This document shows, one piece after another, positions 60,715 to 64,000 of a stretch of DNA of 64,000 bases (position 1 is its first letter; each line of letters opens with the position of its first letter). The notes under the pieces were generated by a model that saw nothing but the letters and a program-made list of their open reading frames with translations, ran no database searches and was not told the DNA's origin. The translations under genes were made by a program, and so were the position numbers. This stretch comes from Aureimonas sp. Leaf324 (lineage in GTDB: Bacteria; Pseudomonadota; Alphaproteobacteria; Rhizobiales; Rhizobiaceae). The stretch covers positions 63,329 through 127,328 of the forward strand of contig NZ_LMOH01000025.1 in NCBI RefSeq assembly GCF_001423245.1, read 5' to 3'.

Positions 60715-61518
60715 TCAGCCGCGCGCCGAGCGCACCGCCCGCTTGGTGACGACCGGCACGAGATTGGCGCGATAGGCCGACGAGCCGTGGAGATCGCCGA
60801 TCATCTCGCCCTCGTCGACCGAGACGCCGTCGAGCGCCTCCGGCTCGAAGCGGGCGGAGAGAGCCGCCTCGCCCTCGTGCCAGCGGAAGGCGCCGTTGGA
60901 GCCGGCGCCCGTGACGGCTACGCGGGTCTCGCCACCGCGCCGGGCGACGAAGACGCCGCACATGGCGTAGCGCGAGGCGGGATTGCGGAACTTCTCCCAG
61001 CCCGCTGCGTCCGGCGCCTCGAACGAGACGCCCGTCACGATCTCGTCCTCCTCCAGCGCCGTCTCGAACAGGCCGAGAAAGAAGTCGTCCGCCCCGATCT
61101 CGCGCCGGTCGGTGTGGATCGTGCCACCGAGCGCGAGGAGCGCCGCCGGGTAGTCGGCCGCCGGGTCGAAGTTGGCGACGACGCCGCCGATCGTGCCCAT
61201 GTGGCGCACGGCGGGATCGCCGATCAGGTTGGCAAGCTCGCAGAAGATCGGGCAGACCGCCTCGATCTCCTTGGAGGCCGCGACCTCGGCATGGGTGACG
61301 CCGCCGCCGATCCGCACGCGCCGTCCCTCGACCGAGATCCCCTTGAGATCGGCGATGTGACGTAGGTCGATCAGCGCCGAGGGGCTGGCGAGCCGCGCCT
61401 TCATGGTCGGGATCAGCGTCATGCCGCCCGACAGGTACTTGCCCTCGCCGCCCGAGGCGCCGACCAGCGCCTTGGCCTCGTCGAGCGATCCGGCACGCTT
61501 GTATTGCGTCTGGTACAT
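60715..61518 (-). CDS. Xanthine dehydrogenase/CO dehydrogenase-type FAD subunit
   Basis: A 267-residue medium subunit (CoxM/CutM type). FAD-binding segments GKYLSGGMTLIPTMK near residue 30 and TIGGVVANFDPAADYPAAL in the middle are clear. It passes electrons from the FeS subunit to an acceptor. The start ATG has GAGGAGGG just upstream; the longer frame would overlap the large-subunit gene. It is 10 bases after the large-subunit stop. The substrate of the complex is not known. Confidence 0.9.
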   Translation of the reverse strand: MYQTQYKRAGSLDEAKALVGASGGEGKYLSGGMTLIPTMKARLASPSALIDLRHIADLKGISVEGRRVRIGGGVTHAEVAASKEIEAVCPIFCELANLIGDPAVRHMGTIGGVVANFDPAADYPAALLALGGTIHTDRREIGADDFFLGLFETALEEDEIVTGVSFEAPDAAGWEKFRNPASRYAMCGVFVARRGGETRVAVTGAGSNGAFRWHEGEAALSARFEPEALDGVSVDEGEMIGDLHGSSAYRANLVPVVTKRAVRSARG

Positions 61519-61528
61519 GCGTCCCTCC

Positions 61529-63883
<2,355 letters not shown>

Positions 63884-63958
63884 GAGATCCTCCCGAGATC
63901 GAAACTGGTAGGTCGGCACGCGCCTGGCGTGCCGGAACGGTCGGCCCTGACGCCGGCC

Positions 63959-64000
63959 CTATTCGGCCGCAACGCGCTGCGGCTCGGCGGCAGCGCCCGA
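63959..64000 (-). CDS. Possible C-terminal end of the 2Fe-2S small subunit
   Basis: The last 13 codons and a TAG stop of an open frame entering from beyond the window, ending EPQRVAAE. The Ala/Glu-rich tail and position just before the large subunit fit the small FeS subunit of this enzyme family (gene order small-large-medium), but the FeS motifs lie outside the window. Confidence 0.4.
   Translation of the reverse strand, partial: SGAAAEPQRVAAE

Overview
The window is about 64 kb of contiguous chromosome-like DNA with very high GC content and dense coding on both strands. Gene content points to a pigmented alphaproteobacterium of the Rhizobiales/Hyphomicrobiales type, possibly Aurantimonadaceae-like, although that family is only a guess. 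The evidence is two BA14K-family secreted proteins, a DUF2585 protein, a GTTC-N7-GTTC SOS box of the alphaproteobacterial kind, a RirA-like TGA-N9-TCA iron box before exbB, and a zeaxanthin-type carotenoid cluster. I saw no insertion sequence, prophage, CRISPR array, rRNA or tRNA.

Layout. 1-6164 (minus): a branched-chain-amino-acid-type ABC transporter (livG, ligase, livH, livM, binding protein, livF) with an acyl-CoA ligase inside the operon, and a divergent LysR regulator (6304-7200). 7197-11158 (minus): transketolase, 6-phosphogluconate dehydrogenase and a HAD phosphatase. 11458-13904 (plus): exbB-exbD-tonB. 13962-15814 (minus): an LprI-like secreted protein and a COG4091 dehydrogenase with a SAF domain. 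15997-22505 (plus): a response regulator, a histidine kinase fused in frame to a periplasmic solute-binding protein, then tctC-tctB-tctA, a tripartite carboxylate transporter. 22592-28098: a 59-residue protein, a PerM/AI-2E family transporter, glgX and a CBS protein. 28076-32420 (minus): a large hybrid kinase, a CheY-like regulator and a TerB/DUF533-like protein, coupled by overlapping start and stop codons. 32558-35965: an SLC13-type transporter and a PhoD-like phosphatase. 36054-40115 (minus): a polyamine-type ABC transporter. 40390-44650 (minus): terC with a possible manganese riboswitch, rpe, fbp, and the type 2 isopentenyl diphosphate isomerase fni.

44738-52674 is the pigment region: crtE (plus), an MHYT-GGDEF-EAL signalling protein (plus), and the tightly overlapped operon crtX-crtY-crtI-crtB (minus). 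With fni it provides IPP/DMAPP balancing, GGPP, phytoene, lycopene, beta-carotene and a glycosyl transfer to zeaxanthin. The required beta-carotene hydroxylase is not in the window. 52806-56327 holds DUF2585, a GNAT acetyltransferase, an orphan HerA-like ATPase and a D-lyxose isomerase. 56604-59320 (minus) is a two-gene DNA-repair operon, a radical SAM protein followed by a DUF4130-UdgX fusion, behind a perfect SOS box. 59544-60637 has two BA14K paralogues sharing a direct-repeat promoter element. 60715-64000 (minus) is a molybdenum hydroxylase operon (small, large and FAD subunits) cut by the window end.

The most unusual items are the kinase-binding-protein fusion next to a Tct transporter, with an 11-bp-period direct repeat in front of tctC; the SOS-controlled radical SAM/UdgX operon; and the shared direct repeats before the BA14K genes. 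A noticeable share of genes appear to use TTG starts, several supported by good ribosome binding sites. All functional calls come from reading the sequence and remembered family features; no database search was run.
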